Below are positions 43,358 to 51,973 of a DNA stretch of 64,000 nucleotides, piece by piece (position 1 is the stretch's first letter; every line of letters starts with the position of its first letter). Position numbers and translations under genes: made by a program. Origin of the DNA: Stagnihabitans lacustris (GTDB lineage Bacteria > Pseudomonadota > Alphaproteobacteria > Rhodobacterales > Rhodobacteraceae); the NCBI RefSeq assembly GCF_025950525.1, contig NZ_JAPDGS010000002.1:620001-684000 (forward strand), given 5' to 3'. The notes below the pieces were generated by a model, which saw nothing but the letters and a program-made list of their open reading frames with translations, ran no database searches and had not been told where the DNA came from.

Positions 43358-43385
43358 GGGGTTTGCGGGACGGGGTTTGCGGGAC
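43358..43385. repeat. 14-bp direct repeat, two copies
   Basis: GGGGTTTGCGGGAC occurs twice in tandem between core copies 7 and 8. Confidence 0.7.
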
Positions 43386-43405
43386 GGGGGGCGGGCGCAA
43401 AGAAG

Positions 43406-43429
43406 GGAGTATTTGGGCAAGTATGAAAG
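43406..43429 (+). repeat. Dispersed intergenic repeat core, copy 8
   Basis: The core reads GGAGTATTTGGGCAAG then TATGAAAG. It is the third copy within 160 bp, all in the same direction. Confidence 0.75.
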
Positions 43430-43443
43430 GGCGGGTTCGGGGC

Positions 43444-43505
43444 GTGATTGGGGCGGGGGCGTGATTGGGGCGGGGGCGTGATTGGGGCGGGGGCGTGATT
43501 GGGGG
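43444..43505. repeat. 17-bp tandem array (minisatellite), about 3.6 units
   Basis: GTGATTGGGGCGGGGGC repeats exactly at 43444, 43461 and 43478, with a partial fourth unit from 43495. It lies 50 bp upstream of the pip start and could vary in unit number. Confidence 0.9.
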
Positions 43506-43554
43506 TTGAGTTCGGGCGGGGCCTTGGCAGGATGGCGGGCAAAGGAGAGCCTCC

Positions 43555-44571
43555 ATGACACCCGCCTTGACTTCCAACATGACCCCCGCCGCAACCACGA
43601 CCGCAACCTGCACCGCGACCCCCGCCGCCGAACGTCGTGCGCTTTACCCTTCGATCCCGGCGGGGCGGGAGGGGCGGTTGCGGGTCAGCGACCTGCACGA
43701 GATCCGCTGGGAGGAAAGCGGCAATCCCTTGGGCAAGCCCGCGGTCGTGCTGCATGGCGGGCCGGGCTCTGGCGTGTCGGAATTCATCCGCCGCGGCCAT
43801 GATCCGGCGCGCTACCGCATCATCTCTTTTGATCAGCGCGGCTGTGGGGGCTCGACGCCCTTTGCGGAGCTGGCCGAGAATACGACCTGGGACCTGGTGG
43901 CGGATATGGAGAAGCTGCGGGTCCATCTGGGGGTCGAGACCTGGCAGGTGGTGGGGGGCTCTTGGGGGTCAACTCTGGCGCTGGTTTACGCGATCACCCA
44001 TCCGTCGCGCGTGTCGGAACTGGTGCTGCGCGGGATCTTCATGCTGCGCAAGGAAGAGGTGGATTGGTTCTATGAACCCGGTGGGGCCTCGTTCCTGTTC
44101 CCCGAAGCCTTTGCCGATTATGCCGCCGCCGTGCCCGGGCGGGGGTCTTTGGTGGCCGAATATCACCGCATCCTGACCGGGCCCGACAGCCCCGAGCGCC
44201 GGGCCGCCGCCCTTTCCTGGACCCTGTGGGAGGCGCGGACGATCTCGCTTTTGCCCGACCCCAAGCGCGAGGCGGCCTGGGATGACGCCCATTTCGCCCT
44301 TGCCTTTGCCCGGATCGAGAATCACTACTTCACCCACCGCGGGTTCTTTGACCGCGACGACTGGATTCTGGCCCGTGCCGACCGGTTGCGGGGGATTCCC
44401 GGCGTGATCATCCATGGCCGCTATGACGCCTGCACGCCGGTCAAGAACGCTGTCGACCTGTCGCGCGCCTGGCCCGAGGCGCGGCTGGTGATCATCGACG
44501 ACGCGGGTCACACCGGCGTCGAGCCCGGGATCGCCGATGCCATGGTGCGCGCCACGGATGGATTTGCCTGA
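43555..44571 (+). CDS. pip: Proline iminopeptidase (prolyl aminopeptidase)
   Basis: A 338-residue alpha/beta hydrolase (family S33) that releases N-terminal proline from peptides. LHGGPGSGVSEF forms the oxyanion region, the nucleophile is in VGGSWGSTLAL, the Asp is in GRYDACTPVKNA and the His in DDAGHTGVEPG. All triad parts are present. The ATG at 43555 follows AAAGGAG. An N-terminal Thr/Ala/Pro-rich stretch of about 25 residues is longer than in many homologues. It stands directly upstream of the peptide ABC transporter operon, which suggests joint use in peptide scavenging. Confidence 0.94.
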   Translation: MTPALTSNMTPAATTTATCTATPAAERRALYPSIPAGREGRLRVSDLHEIRWEESGNPLGKPAVVLHGGPGSGVSEFIRRGHDPARYRIISFDQRGCGGSTPFAELAENTTWDLVADMEKLRVHLGVETWQVVGGSWGSTLALVYAITHPSRVSELVLRGIFMLRKEEVDWFYEPGGASFLFPEAFADYAAAVPGRGSLVAEYHRILTGPDSPERRAAALSWTLWEARTISLLPDPKREAAWDDAHFALAFARIENHYFTHRGFFDRDDWILARADRLRGIPGVIIHGRYDACTPVKNAVDLSRAWPEARLVIIDDAGHTGVEPGIADAMVRATDGFA

Positions 44572-44618
44572 AAGCCGGGCAGGGCGGGACTGCTTGCGCA
44601 AACAGGGTAAACGTTCTG

Positions 44619-44647
44619 TTGACAAGGCCGCGCGAAAGTTGCCCAAT
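44619..44647 (+). promoter_or_regulatory. Possible promoter of the peptide transporter operon
   Basis: A perfect TTGACA (44619-44624) lies 89 bp before the binding-protein start. At 17 bp spacing the -10 would be CCCAAT (44642-44647), a poor match. Confidence 0.3.
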
Positions 44648-44712
44648 CGGTCAAGATCATGAACGGGACTCAACCCGTTCGTCAAAATATCAATGATCAC
44701 AGGGAGTTGCTG

Positions 44713-46311
44713 ATGACCTACCTTCCGTTTTCCCGCCGTGCCGGCGCTGCGGCCCTGGCTGGGCTGATGCTGACCGCGGCGCCTGCCGCGCTGATGGCCG
44801 AAACACCCGCCGATACGCTGGTCGTGGCGGCTGCCATCGACGACATCGTCTCGCTTGATCCGGCCGAGGCCTATGAGTTCTCGGGCCTGGATATGGTCAA
44901 CAACGTCTATGACGGCCTGGTCGAGATCAACCCGACCACGCTGGAGCTGGAACCGGGCCTGGCCGAAAGCTGGTCCGTGGCCGAAGATGGCATGACCTAT
45001 ACCTTCAAGATGAAGGCGGGCGTGACCTTCGCCAGCGGCAATCCGGTGACGGCCGAGGCTGCGGCCTGGTCCCTGCAACGCGCGGTCAAGCTGAACAAGA
45101 CTCCGGCCTTCATCCTGAACCAGTTCGGCTGGGCGGCGGACAATGTCGATGCGATGATCATGGGCGCGGGCGATACGCTGACCATCAAGGTCTCGAAGCC
45201 CTTCGCGCCGACCTTCCTGTATAACTGCCTGACCGCCGGTGTGGCCTCGATCGTCGATGCCGAGACGGTCAAGGCGCAGGACGTCGCGGGCGACATGGGT
45301 AATGAATGGCTGAAGGCCAATTCGGCAGGCACCGGCGCCTATGTGCTGAAAGGCTTCAAGCCGAACGAGGGCCTGATCCTGGAAGCACGCCCGGGCTACT
45401 GGCGCGGTGATGCGAAACTGAAGAACGTCTTCATCCAGCATATCCCCGAAGCTGCGACCGAGCGTCTGCAGCTTGAAAAGGGTGACGTCGATGTGGCGCG
45501 CTCGCTGACGCCGACCGATGTCGAAGGCATGACCGGCAATGCCGATGTCAAGATCCAGTCCGACGTGGGTGGTCAGGTCTATTACATGGCCTTCAACCAG
45601 AAGAACGAGAATTACAAGAACGCCAAGTTCCTGGACGCGATGCGTTATGCCATTGATTATCAAGGCATGGCCGATACGATCATGAAGGGCGCGGTCATCC
45701 CGCACCAGGCCTTCTTGCCGCAAGGCTATCTGGGTGCGCTGGACGATCTGCCCTATGCTTTGGATCTGGAAAAGGCCAAGGCGCTGATTGCGGAATCGGG
45801 GATCACCGATCCGACGATCAAACTGTCGGTGCGCAACTCGGCTGACCGGATCGACGTTGCGACCTCGATCCAGAACACCTTTGGCCAAGCGGGGATCAAG
45901 GTCGAACTTGACGTGGGCGAGGGCGCCGATCAGCTGAAGGCCTACCGCGCGCGCACCCATGATGCGACCTTGCAGACTTGGGGCCCGGATTATCCCGATC
46001 CGAACACCAACTCGTCGACCTTTGCCGAAAACCCCGACAATTCGGACGAGGCCAACAACACCGGCTATCTGGCCTGGCGCAATGCCTATGACCCCGGCGA
46101 GATGACCGCCAAGTCGCAGGCCGCCGCGCTTGAGCAGGACTCCGAAAAGCGCAAGGCGATCTATGCCGAGCTGCAAAAGACCCACCGCGAGACCTCGCCC
46201 TTCATCGTGATGTTCCAGCAAGCCCGTCAAACCGGCCTGCGCGCGGGCGTCGAGGGCTTTTATACCGGTGGCGCCGTGGATGCCGCCGCCTATTGGCTGG
46301 CCACGAAGTAA
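44713..46311 (+). CDS. Peptide ABC transporter substrate-binding protein (DppA/OppA type)
   Basis: A 532-residue family 5 extracellular solute-binding protein. A twin-Arg-like SRRAGAAALAGLMLTAAPAALMA signal (about residues 1-29) precedes the mature domain. Typical blocks are SLDPAEAYEFSGLDMVNNVYDGLVE, LEPGLAESWSVAEDGMTYTFKMK and LQTWGPDYPDPNTNSSTF. The ATG at 44713 follows AGGGAG. It is first in a five-gene transporter operon. Peptides are the likely ligand because pip and an M19 dipeptidase flank the operon; other oligomers are possible. Confidence 0.92.
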   Translation: MTYLPFSRRAGAAALAGLMLTAAPAALMAETPADTLVVAAAIDDIVSLDPAEAYEFSGLDMVNNVYDGLVEINPTTLELEPGLAESWSVAEDGMTYTFKMKAGVTFASGNPVTAEAAAWSLQRAVKLNKTPAFILNQFGWAADNVDAMIMGAGDTLTIKVSKPFAPTFLYNCLTAGVASIVDAETVKAQDVAGDMGNEWLKANSAGTGAYVLKGFKPNEGLILEARPGYWRGDAKLKNVFIQHIPEAATERLQLEKGDVDVARSLTPTDVEGMTGNADVKIQSDVGGQVYYMAFNQKNENYKNAKFLDAMRYAIDYQGMADTIMKGAVIPHQAFLPQGYLGALDDLPYALDLEKAKALIAESGITDPTIKLSVRNSADRIDVATSIQNTFGQAGIKVELDVGEGADQLKAYRARTHDATLQTWGPDYPDPNTNSSTFAENPDNSDEANNTGYLAWRNAYDPGEMTAKSQAAALEQDSEKRKAIYAELQKTHRETSPFIVMFQQARQTGLRAGVEGFYTGGAVDAAAYWLATK

Positions 46312-46350
46312 GGACATGGCGCCGCGGGTCCAACCCGCGGCGCCTTCCCC

Positions 46351-47376
46351 ATGACCCCATTCCTGAAACAGACGGGCTCGACCCTGTTTTCGCTGGCCCT
46401 GACCTTTCTGGGCCTGCTGATCGTCACATTCATCATCGCCCGGGTCGTGCCGGTCGATCCGGTCACGGCCCTGCTGGGCGAACGCGCCACCGCCGCGCAA
46501 ATCGCCGAGATGCGGGCGCGGTTGGGCCTGGATGACCCGATCTGGCGGCAGTTCGGCATTTACCTCTGGGACGTGGCACATTTCGACCTTGGCACCTCGA
46601 TCCGCAGTCGCGAACCCGTGCTGTCCGAGGTCGCCCGTTACTTCCCCGCCACACTGGAGCTTTCGACGCTGGCCACGATCTTTGGCGTCTTGTTCGGCGT
46701 GCCGGCGGGCGTGTTGGGGGCGACGCGGCCGGGCTCGATCTTTGACCAGTTCACCCGGCTGTTCGGGCTGATCGGCTATTCGATGCCGGTCTTCTGGCTG
46801 GGGCTGATCGGGCTTTTGGTGTTTTACGGGCAGTTGGGCTGGGTTGGCGGGCCGGGGCGGCTGGACAGCGCCTATCAGATGGCCTTCGAATTCAACGTGA
46901 CGCCTGTCACCAACATGATCCTGATTGACACGGCGCTTGCTGGCGAATGGGAGATGTTTGCCAACGCCATCAGTCATATCATCCTGCCTGCGGGCATCCT
47001 CGCCTGGCTGTCGATGGCCTATATCAGCCGGATGACCCGCAGCTTCATGATGAACGAGCTGGGTCAGGAATATATGACCACGGCCCGGGTCAAGGGCATG
47101 TCCGAGGCCCGCGTGATCTGGGTCCATGGCTTGCGCAACACCATGGTGCCGCTGATCACCGTGATTGCGCTAAGCTATGCCTATCTGCTGGAAGGCGCCG
47201 TCCTGACCGAGACGATCTTTGCCTGGCCGGGGCTTGGCCGCTATATCACCGACGCCTTGTTGATCGGCGACATGCCCGCCGTTCTGGGCGGGACCATCGT
47301 CGTGGGCTGCGTCTATATCGGGCTGAACATGGTCTCTGACATCCTTTACCGACTTGCCGATCCGAGGGCCCGATGA
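46351..47376 (+). CDS. ABC transporter permease, DppB/OppB type
   Basis: A 341-residue permease with six membrane segments. The RVVPVDPVTALLGERATAAQIAEMRARLGLDDP periplasmic segment is specific for DppB/OppB, and the EAA loop is in TTARVKGMSEARVIWVHGLRNTMVPLITV. It follows the binding protein by 39 bp. Its stop overlaps the next permease start. Confidence 0.95.
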   Translation: MTPFLKQTGSTLFSLALTFLGLLIVTFIIARVVPVDPVTALLGERATAAQIAEMRARLGLDDPIWRQFGIYLWDVAHFDLGTSIRSREPVLSEVARYFPATLELSTLATIFGVLFGVPAGVLGATRPGSIFDQFTRLFGLIGYSMPVFWLGLIGLLVFYGQLGWVGGPGRLDSAYQMAFEFNVTPVTNMILIDTALAGEWEMFANAISHIILPAGILAWLSMAYISRMTRSFMMNELGQEYMTTARVKGMSEARVIWVHGLRNTMVPLITVIALSYAYLLEGAVLTETIFAWPGLGRYITDALLIGDMPAVLGGTIVVGCVYIGLNMVSDILYRLADPRAR

Positions 47377-48266
47377 GAGCTTGGCTTCTGGACCCCAACC
47401 CCAGGTCGCGCCTGCAATCCCGGCTGGGGCAAGCCTGGCTGCAGGCGCTGCGCTTTCGGCGCAACCATCTGGCGATGCTGGGGCTTTTCATCACCGTGAC
47501 GCTGCTTTTGGCGGCGATTTTTGCGCCCCTGATCGCGCCGCATGGCCCGATCACCCAAAGCCTCGCCGACCGGCTTCAGCCGCCGTTGACGCCGGGGCAC
47601 CTCCTGGGCACCGATGATTTCGGCCGCGATATCCTGTCGCGCATCCTTTATGGCAGCCGGATCACGCTTTATATCGTAGGTCTGGTGATCCTGACGGCTC
47701 CGGTGGCCGGCCTGATCATCGGCACGGTGGCGGGCTATTTCGGCGGCTGGGTCGATGCGGTCCTGATGCGGATCACCGATATTTTCCTGGCCTTCCCCAA
47801 GCTGATCCTGGCCCTGGCCCTGGTGGCCGTCCTGGGCAACGGGATGGAGAACGCGGTGCTGGCCATCGCCCTGACCTCTTGGCCGCCCTATGCAAGGGTG
47901 GCGCGGGCCGAGACGCTGACGGTGCGCAACTCTGACTACATCGCCGCCGTCAGGCTGCAGGGCGCAGGGGCCACGCGGATCATCTGGGGCCATATCATGC
48001 CGATGTGCCTGCCCTCGGTCATCATCCGGGTGACGCTGGACATGGCGGGCATCATCCTGACCGCCGCGGGCTTGGGCTTCCTGGGCCTGGGCGTGCAACC
48101 GCCCGACCCGGAATGGGGCGTGATGATCTCGGCAGGGCGCAAGTTCCTGTTCGAACAATGGTGGGTCGCCACCATGCCGGGCCTGGCCATCTTTCTGGTA
48201 TCATTGGGTTTCAACCTGATGGGAGACGGCCTGCGCGACGTTCTTGACCCCAAGGGGGCGCGATGA
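47373..48266 (+). CDS. ABC transporter permease, DppC/OppC type
   Basis: A 297-residue permease. The N-terminal FRRNHLAMLGLFITVTLLLAAIFAPLIAPHGP and the HLLGTDDFGRDILSRILYGSRITL block are DppC hallmarks, and the EAA loop is in AAVRLQGAGATRIIWGHIMPMCLP. It is coupled to both neighbours by 4-base overlaps. Confidence 0.95.
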   Translation: MRAWLLDPNPRSRLQSRLGQAWLQALRFRRNHLAMLGLFITVTLLLAAIFAPLIAPHGPITQSLADRLQPPLTPGHLLGTDDFGRDILSRILYGSRITLYIVGLVILTAPVAGLIIGTVAGYFGGWVDAVLMRITDIFLAFPKLILALALVAVLGNGMENAVLAIALTSWPPYARVARAETLTVRNSDYIAAVRLQGAGATRIIWGHIMPMCLPSVIIRVTLDMAGIILTAAGLGFLGLGVQPPDPEWGVMISAGRKFLFEQWWVATMPGLAIFLVSLGFNLMGDGLRDVLDPKGAR

Positions 48267-49096
48267 CCCTGCTGTCGGTGCAAAACCTGCGTGTCACCTT
48301 TGACACCGAAACCGGCCCGGTGCAGGCCGTGCGTGGGGTCAGCTTCTCTCTGGGCCGTGAGCGTCTGGGCATCGTCGGCGAAAGCGGTTCTGGCAAGACC
48401 ATGACCGGCAGGTCGGTGCTTAGACTGATCCGCCCTCCCGGTCGGATCGAGGCGGATAGCATGGTCTTTGATGGCCAGGACCTGATCGGCCTTCCTGAAC
48501 CCCAGATGCGCGCGCTTCGGGGGCGACGCATCGCCATGGTCATGCAGGACCCGAAATTCTCGCTGAACCCGGTGATGAAAGTCGGCTTCCAACTGACCGA
48601 GGGCCTGCGCCAGCGCGACGGGCTCTCGGCGAAGGACGCCCGCGTCAAGGCGCTGGCCGCTTTACAGGCCGTGCAGATCCGCGACCCCGAGCGGGTCTTT
48701 CACGCCTGGCCGCACGAGCTTTCGGGCGGCATGGGGCAAAGGGTGATGATCGCCATGATGCTGATCCCCGAACCCGATTTGCTCATCGCCGACGAGCCGA
48801 CAAGCGCGCTGGATGTCACCGTTCAGGCCGAGGTCCTGTCGATCCTGGACAACCTGGTGAAAACCCGCGGCATGGGGCTGATCTTCATCTCCCACGACCT
48901 GCGCCTGGTCTCACGGTTTTGCGACCGGGTGCTGGTCATGTATAAAGGCCGCATCGTCGAAGAGCTTCCCGCCCGCGATCTGATGCAGGCGCAGCATCCC
49001 TATACCCAGGGGCTGTTGAACTGCCTGCCCCGGATCGGCGGGCCCCGCACGCCTTTGCCCGCGCTGGACCGCAGCCAAGCATGGGCGCAAGAATGA
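48263..49096 (+). CDS. ABC transporter ATP-binding protein, DppD/OppD type
   Basis: A 277-residue ATPase. Walker A is in GESGSGKTMTGRS, the signature is LSGGMGQRVMIAMML and Walker B is LLIADEPTSALD. The C-terminal AQHPYTQGLLNCLPRIGG region is typical of DppD, although the iron-sulfur Cys-rich tail found in some members is not seen. The start overlaps the previous stop, and the stop overlaps the next start. Confidence 0.95.
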   Translation: MTLLSVQNLRVTFDTETGPVQAVRGVSFSLGRERLGIVGESGSGKTMTGRSVLRLIRPPGRIEADSMVFDGQDLIGLPEPQMRALRGRRIAMVMQDPKFSLNPVMKVGFQLTEGLRQRDGLSAKDARVKALAALQAVQIRDPERVFHAWPHELSGGMGQRVMIAMMLIPEPDLLIADEPTSALDVTVQAEVLSILDNLVKTRGMGLIFISHDLRLVSRFCDRVLVMYKGRIVEELPARDLMQAQHPYTQGLLNCLPRIGGPRTPLPALDRSQAWAQE

Positions 49097-49839
49097 TCGA
49101 GATCGACACCCTCTCCGTCACCTTCAACGCCGCGGGCCGCCTGGTGCGCGCGGTGGAAAACGTCTCGCTGACCGTCGGCGCCCAGGAAAGCTTCGGCCTG
49201 GTGGGCGAAAGCGGCTCTGGCAAATCGACCATCCTGCGGGCAATCTGCGGCCTGGCGCCCATCAGCGGTGGCGCCATCCGCATCGACGGCAAACCCGTGG
49301 CGCCGCAGACAAGGGCCTTCGCGCGCCAGGTGCAGATGGTCTTTCAGGACCCCTATGCCTCGCTGCACCCCCGCCACACCATCGACCGCGTCCTGTCGGA
49401 ACCCCTGACGATCCACGGGCTGAAAACCACCGAGGGCCGCATCGAACAGGCCCTGACCGATGTCGGCCTGCCGACCTCTTTCCGCTTTCGCTTTCCGCAT
49501 CAGCTCTCGGGCGGCCAGCGTCAGCGCGTGGCCATCGCCCGCGCCCTGATGCTGGAGCCGCGCATCCTGCTCTTGGACGAGCCCACCTCGGCGCTGGATG
49601 CCTCGGTCCAGGCCGAAACGCTGAACCTGTTGACAAGACTGCGCGAAACCCGCGGCCTGACCTTTCTGATGGTGTCGCATGACCTGGCCGTCATCGACCA
49701 TATGTGCGACCGCATCCTTGTGATGCAGCACGGCAAGGCGGTCGAAGCCCTCTCGCGTGAGGCTCTGGCCCAGGGCGCCATGACCACCGATTACGCGCGC
49801 ACCCTCTTTACCGCCTCGGCCGACCGACTGATGGGATAA
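49093..49839 (+). CDS. ABC transporter ATP-binding protein, DppF/OppF type
   Basis: A 248-residue ATPase, the second motor of the peptide importer. Walker A GESGSGKSTI, the LSGGQRQRVAIARAL signature and Walker B LLLDEPTSALDASVQ are intact. The ATG at 49093 overlaps the DppD-like stop (ATGA). It is shorter than many DppF proteins because the C-terminal extension is missing, but all core motifs are present. Confidence 0.95.
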   Translation: MIEIDTLSVTFNAAGRLVRAVENVSLTVGAQESFGLVGESGSGKSTILRAICGLAPISGGAIRIDGKPVAPQTRAFARQVQMVFQDPYASLHPRHTIDRVLSEPLTIHGLKTTEGRIEQALTDVGLPTSFRFRFPHQLSGGQRQRVAIARALMLEPRILLLDEPTSALDASVQAETLNLLTRLRETRGLTFLMVSHDLAVIDHMCDRILVMQHGKAVEALSREALAQGAMTTDYARTLFTASADRLMG

Positions 49840-49864
49840 GCCCTCTGGACACTCCCCCTTCTCC

Positions 49865-49917
49865 CTTTCACATTGACTCAAATATTCCACGGGGGTCTGG
49901 GGGTGTGAAACCCCCAG
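49865..49917 (-). repeat. Dispersed intergenic repeat copy 9 (inverted to flanking genes)
   Basis: On the minus strand the hairpin CTGGGGGT/ACCCCCAG with a 5-nt loop (49897-49917) is followed by ACCCCCGT and a diverged core at 49865-49888 (GGAATATTTGAGTCAATG then TGAAAG). It lies between the DppF-like gene and the dipeptidase gene, both on the plus strand. Confidence 0.75.
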
Positions 49918-49944
49918 GCTTTCCGCCCAGCCCCAGGAGCGCCC

Positions 49945-51000
49945 ATGTTTCCGGTTTTCGACGGCCATAACGACATCCTCCTTCGGCTTTACAACGCCCC
50001 CGAAAAGCGCGCGGAAATCTGGCTGACCGGCGAGGGCCGCGGCCATCTGGACCTGCCGCGGATGAAGCAGGGCGGCTTTGCCGGCGGATTTTTCGCCATC
50101 TATATCCCCAGCCCGCATGACGAAGGCATCGACTACATGCAGCTGATGGAGAACCCGCCCTTCAAGCTGCCTCTGCCCGCGTTGATCCCGGCGCCGGATG
50201 CGCTGCCAGTGGCCTGGGCCATGGCCAACCACTTCCTGTGGATGGAGCGCGCCAGCGCCGGGGCCTTTGCCATGGTCCGCTCTGTTGCCGATATTCGCGC
50301 GAATATGGCCAAGGGGGTGATTTCGGGCATCCTGCATATGGAGGGCGCCGAGGCCATCGGCCCCGACCTTGACGCGCTGCACGCCTTTCACGCCATGGGC
50401 CTGCGCTCGATCGGGCCGGTCTGGTCGCGGCCCACGGTCTTTGGCCATGGCGTGCCCTTCGCCTATCCCTCTGGTCCCGACACCGGCGCGGGCCTGACCG
50501 AGGCGGGCAAGCGCCTGATCCGCGAATGTAACACCTTGAAAATCATGGTCGATCTGTCCCACATCAACGAGGCAGGCTTTGACGATGTGGCGGCGATTTC
50601 CGATGCGCCGCTGGTCGCCACCCATTCCAACGCCCATGCGGTGACGCAATCGTCGCGCAACCTGACTGACCGTCAGCTTGCGGTGATCGCCGAAAGCCGC
50701 GGGATGGTGGGGCTGAACTACGCGACCTCTTTCCTGCGCCGCGATGGCAAGCAATCGGCGGATATGGATTGGACCGATGTTCTGGCCCATCTGGATCACC
50801 TGTTGGACAAGTTGGGCGAGGATCATGTGGGTCTGGGCAGCGATTTCGACGGGGCGACGATCCCGCAGGGGATTGGCGATGTCACCGGCCTGCCTGCGCT
50901 GCAACAGGCGATGCTGGACCATGGCTATGGCGAGGCGCTGGTGAAAAAGATCAGCTCTGACAACTGGTTGCGCCTTCTGGAGCGGACCTGGGGCGCCTAA
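49945..51000 (+). CDS. Membrane dipeptidase family protein (peptidase M19)
   Basis: A 351-residue zinc dipeptidase. The HxD ligands are in VFDGHNDILLRL at the N-terminus, the bridging Glu is in ILHMEGAEAIG, and later His ligands are in DLSHINEAGF and VATHSNAHAV. GLGSDFDGATIPQGI completes the barrel. There is no signal peptide, so it should be cytoplasmic. Lying right after the peptide importer, it probably hydrolyses imported dipeptides. It is separated from the transporter genes by repeat copy 9. Confidence 0.93.
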   Translation: MFPVFDGHNDILLRLYNAPEKRAEIWLTGEGRGHLDLPRMKQGGFAGGFFAIYIPSPHDEGIDYMQLMENPPFKLPLPALIPAPDALPVAWAMANHFLWMERASAGAFAMVRSVADIRANMAKGVISGILHMEGAEAIGPDLDALHAFHAMGLRSIGPVWSRPTVFGHGVPFAYPSGPDTGAGLTEAGKRLIRECNTLKIMVDLSHINEAGFDDVAAISDAPLVATHSNAHAVTQSSRNLTDRQLAVIAESRGMVGLNYATSFLRRDGKQSADMDWTDVLAHLDHLLDKLGEDHVGLGSDFDGATIPQGIGDVTGLPALQQAMLDHGYGEALVKKISSDNWLRLLERTWGA

Positions 51001-51010
51001 ACGGAGCGAG

Positions 51011-51030
51011 GTTCCCGCCTGCGCGGGAAC
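51011..51030. terminator. Hairpin between the convergent dipeptidase and M23 genes
   Basis: GTTCCCGC-CTGC-GCGGGAAC sits ten bases past the dipeptidase stop and 16 bases from the M23 stop, so it could terminate both directions. No clean T-run follows. Confidence 0.5.
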
Positions 51031-51046
51031 GCCTTTGCCTTTGCGG

Positions 51047-51973
51047 TCAGGGCACCTCTGTCACGACCTGACGTTGATCCAGACGCGCGCCATCGCGGAT
51101 CAGGGTGACGGTCCCGTGATAGGTGCCAGGGAGGACTTGCCGTTTGCGCCCCTCGGCGCGGAAGGCGCGTGCCTGGGGGCGCTCCAGCGTGGTTTCGCCC
51201 TGAAAGATATCTCCGTCCGGGCCTTGCAGGTCAAAGCGGATGACATCGCCGGGCCGGGCGCCAAAGACCTCGGCCCATAGGACCAGGGCGATGGCGGCGC
51301 GGTCCGGGGGCGCGGCCTTGCCAGCCTTGACCAGGTCGTAATCGGGAATGGCGCCGCTGATGCCGATCTGCACCAGCCCACCGGGATGATAGGGCGGCGG
51401 GTCTTGCCAAAGCCCCTCCGCCGCGCCGCAGGTCTGCGCGGTCGAGAAAGGGTCAACCGTTTGGCCGCCCTCTCGCAAGGTCATGTGAAGATGGGGAAAA
51501 TCCGCATTGCCCGATTGGCCGATCAGGCCAAGTTGCATCCCTGTGCTGATCGCATCGCCCGCCTTGACCGCAACTGAGCCGCGGCGCAGATGGCAATACT
51601 GCACCTCGCGCGCGCCGTCGCGGATCAGGACGCCATTGCCGCAATCCTGCCCTTCGGGAAAGGCGGCGGCGTCGGGGATGCCGTCACGCACGCCCACCAC
51701 CACTCCGGGTGAGGCGGCCAGAACGGCGACACCGCGGGCCATATCGGCCCTTGTGGCCAGCGCGATGTCGGTGCCGTCATGGCCGTCGTAACTGAGCGTG
51801 CCGCAGCCGAAGTCCTGCACCCCCGGCCCCGGATCGCGGTCCACATGGTGCTGGATGAAACAGGTCTGGCCAAGGGTGCAGTCGACTGGCCAAGCCAGAC
51901 CTTCGGCTGCCGCGGGCAGGGCCAGAAAAAAGGCCCCCGCTTGCGCGAGGGCCTTGATTTGGCGCGGGGTCAT
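51047..51973 (-). CDS. M23 family metallopeptidase
   Basis: A 308-residue secreted LytM-type protein with a signal peptide (about residues 1-22). Zinc ligands are visible: HDGTD carries the first His and Asp, and FPHLHMT the paired His of the HxH motif. M23 enzymes cut peptidoglycan cross-bridges or peptide stems. Its ATG overlaps the clpA stop (ATGA), an unexpected pairing that suggests cotranscription with clpA. Confidence 0.88.
   Translation of the reverse strand: MTPRQIKALAQAGAFFLALPAAAEGLAWPVDCTLGQTCFIQHHVDRDPGPGVQDFGCGTLSYDGHDGTDIALATRADMARGVAVLAASPGVVVGVRDGIPDAAAFPEGQDCGNGVLIRDGAREVQYCHLRRGSVAVKAGDAISTGMQLGLIGQSGNADFPHLHMTLREGGQTVDPFSTAQTCGAAEGLWQDPPPYHPGGLVQIGISGAIPDYDLVKAGKAAPPDRAAIALVLWAEVFGARPGDVIRFDLQGPDGDIFQGETTLERPQARAFRAEGRKRQVLPGTYHGTVTLIRDGARLDQRQVVTEVP

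Larger units (their letters stand above)
43196..43554. other. 359-bp repeat-rich spacer between SDR and pip genes
   Basis: The region is occupied by three copies of the dispersed core, one GC hairpin, a 14-bp direct repeat and a 17-bp tandem array; no gene is seen. The AAAGGAG ribosome site of pip is at its right end. Confidence 0.8.

Noticed and set aside
43969..47127. A minus-strand open frame of 1052 codons opposite pip and the peptide transporter genes
   Set aside because: Low-complexity composition antisense to genes with clear family motifs; a GC-driven shadow.
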